Assembly: GCF_000619905.2 (NCBI RefSeq) | Contig: NZ_CP012371.1 | Location: 1,860,001-1,924,000 of the forward strand | Source of the DNA: Nitrosospira briensis C-128 | GTDB lineage: Bacteria > Pseudomonadota > Gammaproteobacteria > Burkholderiales > Nitrosomonadaceae | DNA length: 64,000 bases | Direction of reading: 5' to 3' | In this document: piece after piece, positions 63,139-64,000 of the stretch | How the letters are laid out: each line of letters opens with the position of its first letter | Position numbering within the stretch: position 1 is the first letter of the stretch | The notes under the pieces: model-generated | Database searches by the model: none | What the model was told of the DNA's origin: nothing | The model's input: only the letters and a program-made list of their open reading frames with translations | Position numbers and translations under genes: made by a program

Positions 63139-63489
63139 TTACTGGCTGATGCTCACGATCATAAGTCCGCCCACAATCAGGAGGACCCCGCACCACAGTC
63201 GGGGCGTCATCTTTTCCTTGAGCGCCAAGCTGGCCCCAAACGCCATGAAAAGCGGACTCAGGGCATCGAACGGGTAGAGATAACTCAGCTCGACCTGCGA
63301 CAGCAACTCCAGCCACAGGAAAAACCAGAGCGTCAGCAGGCCGATGCCGCAGGCGAATGGAACAGCCTGCTTCCACCTGGCGGCTTCCGATTCGCCTGCC
63401 GTGCCATTCATTGCATGCTTGAGAAAAATCTGTCCCCCTACCATGAAAGCCTGGGAAACAATGATGAGAACCGGAAACCAGCTGCTCAT
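63139..63489 (-). CDS. Small DMT/SMR-type membrane transporter subunit B
   Basis: The start is ATG 63489, overlapping the previous gene by 4 bp (ATGA), which is preferred to a CTC-preceded upstream ATG. The protein is 116 residues with four membrane helices, the size of small multidrug-resistance (SMR) or ArnE/ArnF-type subunits. The third helix carries SYLYPFDALSPLFMAFGA and the fourth LLIVGGLMIVSIS. With its neighbour it probably forms a heterodimer. Substrate unknown; lipid-carrier or polyamine flipping are options. Confidence 0.8.
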   Translation of the reverse strand: MSSWFPVLIIVSQAFMVGGQIFLKHAMNGTAGESEAARWKQAVPFACGIGLLTLWFFLWLELLSQVELSYLYPFDALSPLFMAFGASLALKEKMTPRLWCGVLLIVGGLMIVSISQ

Positions 63490-63902
63490 GCGCGCTCCTC
63501 GACCCGGCAATAGGATTCTGCAATCACCAGGACCCCAAGGAGCACCACGGCTATTCCGGCAGCGCGCATCGGACTGATCATTTCGCCCAGAAAAAGATAG
63601 CTGGCCAGAGGGACGAAGATGTGCTCGATATTAATCAGATTGAAAGCGATGTTGAGGGGAAGGACTTTGAGTACCTTTAACCAGAAGACAAAGCTGATGA
63701 TGTAACAGAGAATTCCCGCCAGGATCCAACCTGACACAAGTCCCTGAATCTCCAGCCAGCTTAGCCCGCTATGAAAAGTTTGCGTGTCGCCCACCCCCAT
63801 TTTCAAGAAAACCTGAGACGCGGCGACAAACAGGGCACAGCAGACGACCCCCCAATAGGGAAGGCCTCGTTTTACACTCGCGGGAGACTGGATCGGGTTC
63901 AT
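63486..63902 (-). CDS. Small DMT/SMR-type membrane transporter subunit A
   Basis: The protein is 138 residues with four membrane helices and a short polar N-terminus. The helices (VVCCALFVAASQVFL, ILCYIISFVFWLKVL, NIAFNLINIEHIFVPLASYLFLGE, AAGIAVVLLGVLVIAES) follow the EamA/SMR half-repeat pattern. It overlaps the downstream subunit gene and is itself preceded by another overlapping minus-strand frame. Paired four-helix DMT proteins resemble ArnE/ArnF undecaprenyl-linked flippases. Confidence 0.8.
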   Translation of the reverse strand: MNPIQSPASVKRGLPYWGVVCCALFVAASQVFLKMGVGDTQTFHSGLSWLEIQGLVSGWILAGILCYIISFVFWLKVLKVLPLNIAFNLINIEHIFVPLASYLFLGEMISPMRAAGIAVVLLGVLVIAESYCRVEERA

Positions 63903-64000
63903 CGTAAATCCATAAAGTGGGGAATTTCGGGAAACCGGATCATACCGTGCCGGTTACAGGATGGGAATCGGATGCCGAACGATTCAACCCCAAGGCAATC
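63899..64000 (-). CDS. C-terminal end of an upstream minus-strand gene
   Basis: An open frame enters from the right edge of the window and ends in TGA at 63901-63899, overlapping the ATG of the next gene (ATGA), the same coupling seen between the two transporter genes. Only about 33 residues are visible (ending HFMDLR), with no recognisable motif. The overlap is the main support; another frame is also open here for part of the distance. Confidence 0.4.
   Translation of the reverse strand, partial: DCLGVESFGIRFPSCNRHGMIRFPEIPHFMDLR

Overview
The window comes from an ammonia-oxidising betaproteobacterium, most likely Nitrosospira or a close relative. The evidence is a complete hydroxylamine-oxidation cluster (haoA, orf2/haoB, cycA, cycX), an sNOR-type nitric oxide reductase cluster (norS, norY, senC, orf1) next to a formate/nitrite channel, and a CADD-type para-aminobenzoate protein of the kind known from Nitrosomonas. 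The genus is inferred from gene content; no ribosomal RNA is present.

Layout. 0-12.6 kb: the end of a trypsin-like protease, two adjacent NarL-like response regulators, then an exosortase-A/PEP-CTERM-associated exopolysaccharide set: sugar transferase, PrsK-type sensor kinase, PrsR-type sigma-54 activator, acyl-CoA ligase, PLP decarboxylase and asparagine-synthase-like amidotransferase. The exosortase itself is not in the window. 12.8-18.7 kb: a tightly packed arsenosugar-type locus (two glycosyltransferase-like proteins, an ArsM-like methyltransferase, a radical SAM enzyme unlike canonical ArsS, and a TVP38-flavin oxidoreductase fusion). It ends in a 166-bp palindromic MITE-like element that supplies the last stop codon. 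18.8-22.3 kb: a compact Pst-like ABC transporter with overlapping genes and no phoU. 22.7-31.9 kb: the nitrogen-oxide block (sNOR, FNT channel, hydroxylamine oxidation). HAO passes electrons through cytochromes c554 and cM552, and sNOR would remove NO.

32-40 kb: mostly housekeeping genes (rhlE, a cobalamin adenosyltransferase, ribF-ileS-lspA on the minus strand). 40-46.7 kb: an island-like segment beginning at tRNA-Phe, with a decayed P4-type integrase, a VapBC module with a visible operator, a 1,672-residue MACPF/perforin-like protein, and a 239-bp element with 19-bp inverted repeats. 46.8-49.3 kb: a GlxA-type regulator divergent from a small monooxygenase, a Nudix hydrolase and a small hypothetical gene. 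49.6-59.5 kb: hemA-prfA-prmC-grxD, a YqaA-like membrane protein, the CADD-type gene, divergent metR/metE with a MetR box, two copies of a hairpin repeat, and an HU protein. 60.2-64 kb: a two-gene unit encoding a seven-bladed lectin-like propeller fused to an AvrRpt2-like cysteine protease plus a 195-residue partner, then two small overlapping DMT/SMR transporter genes preceded by the end of another minus-strand frame.

The strongest candidates for undescribed biology are the variant organoarsenical locus with its fused membrane oxidoreductase and linked Pst-like transporter, the giant MACPF protein in the tRNA-Phe island, and the propeller-protease with its partner. All functions are assigned by reading motifs and context; no database search was run.
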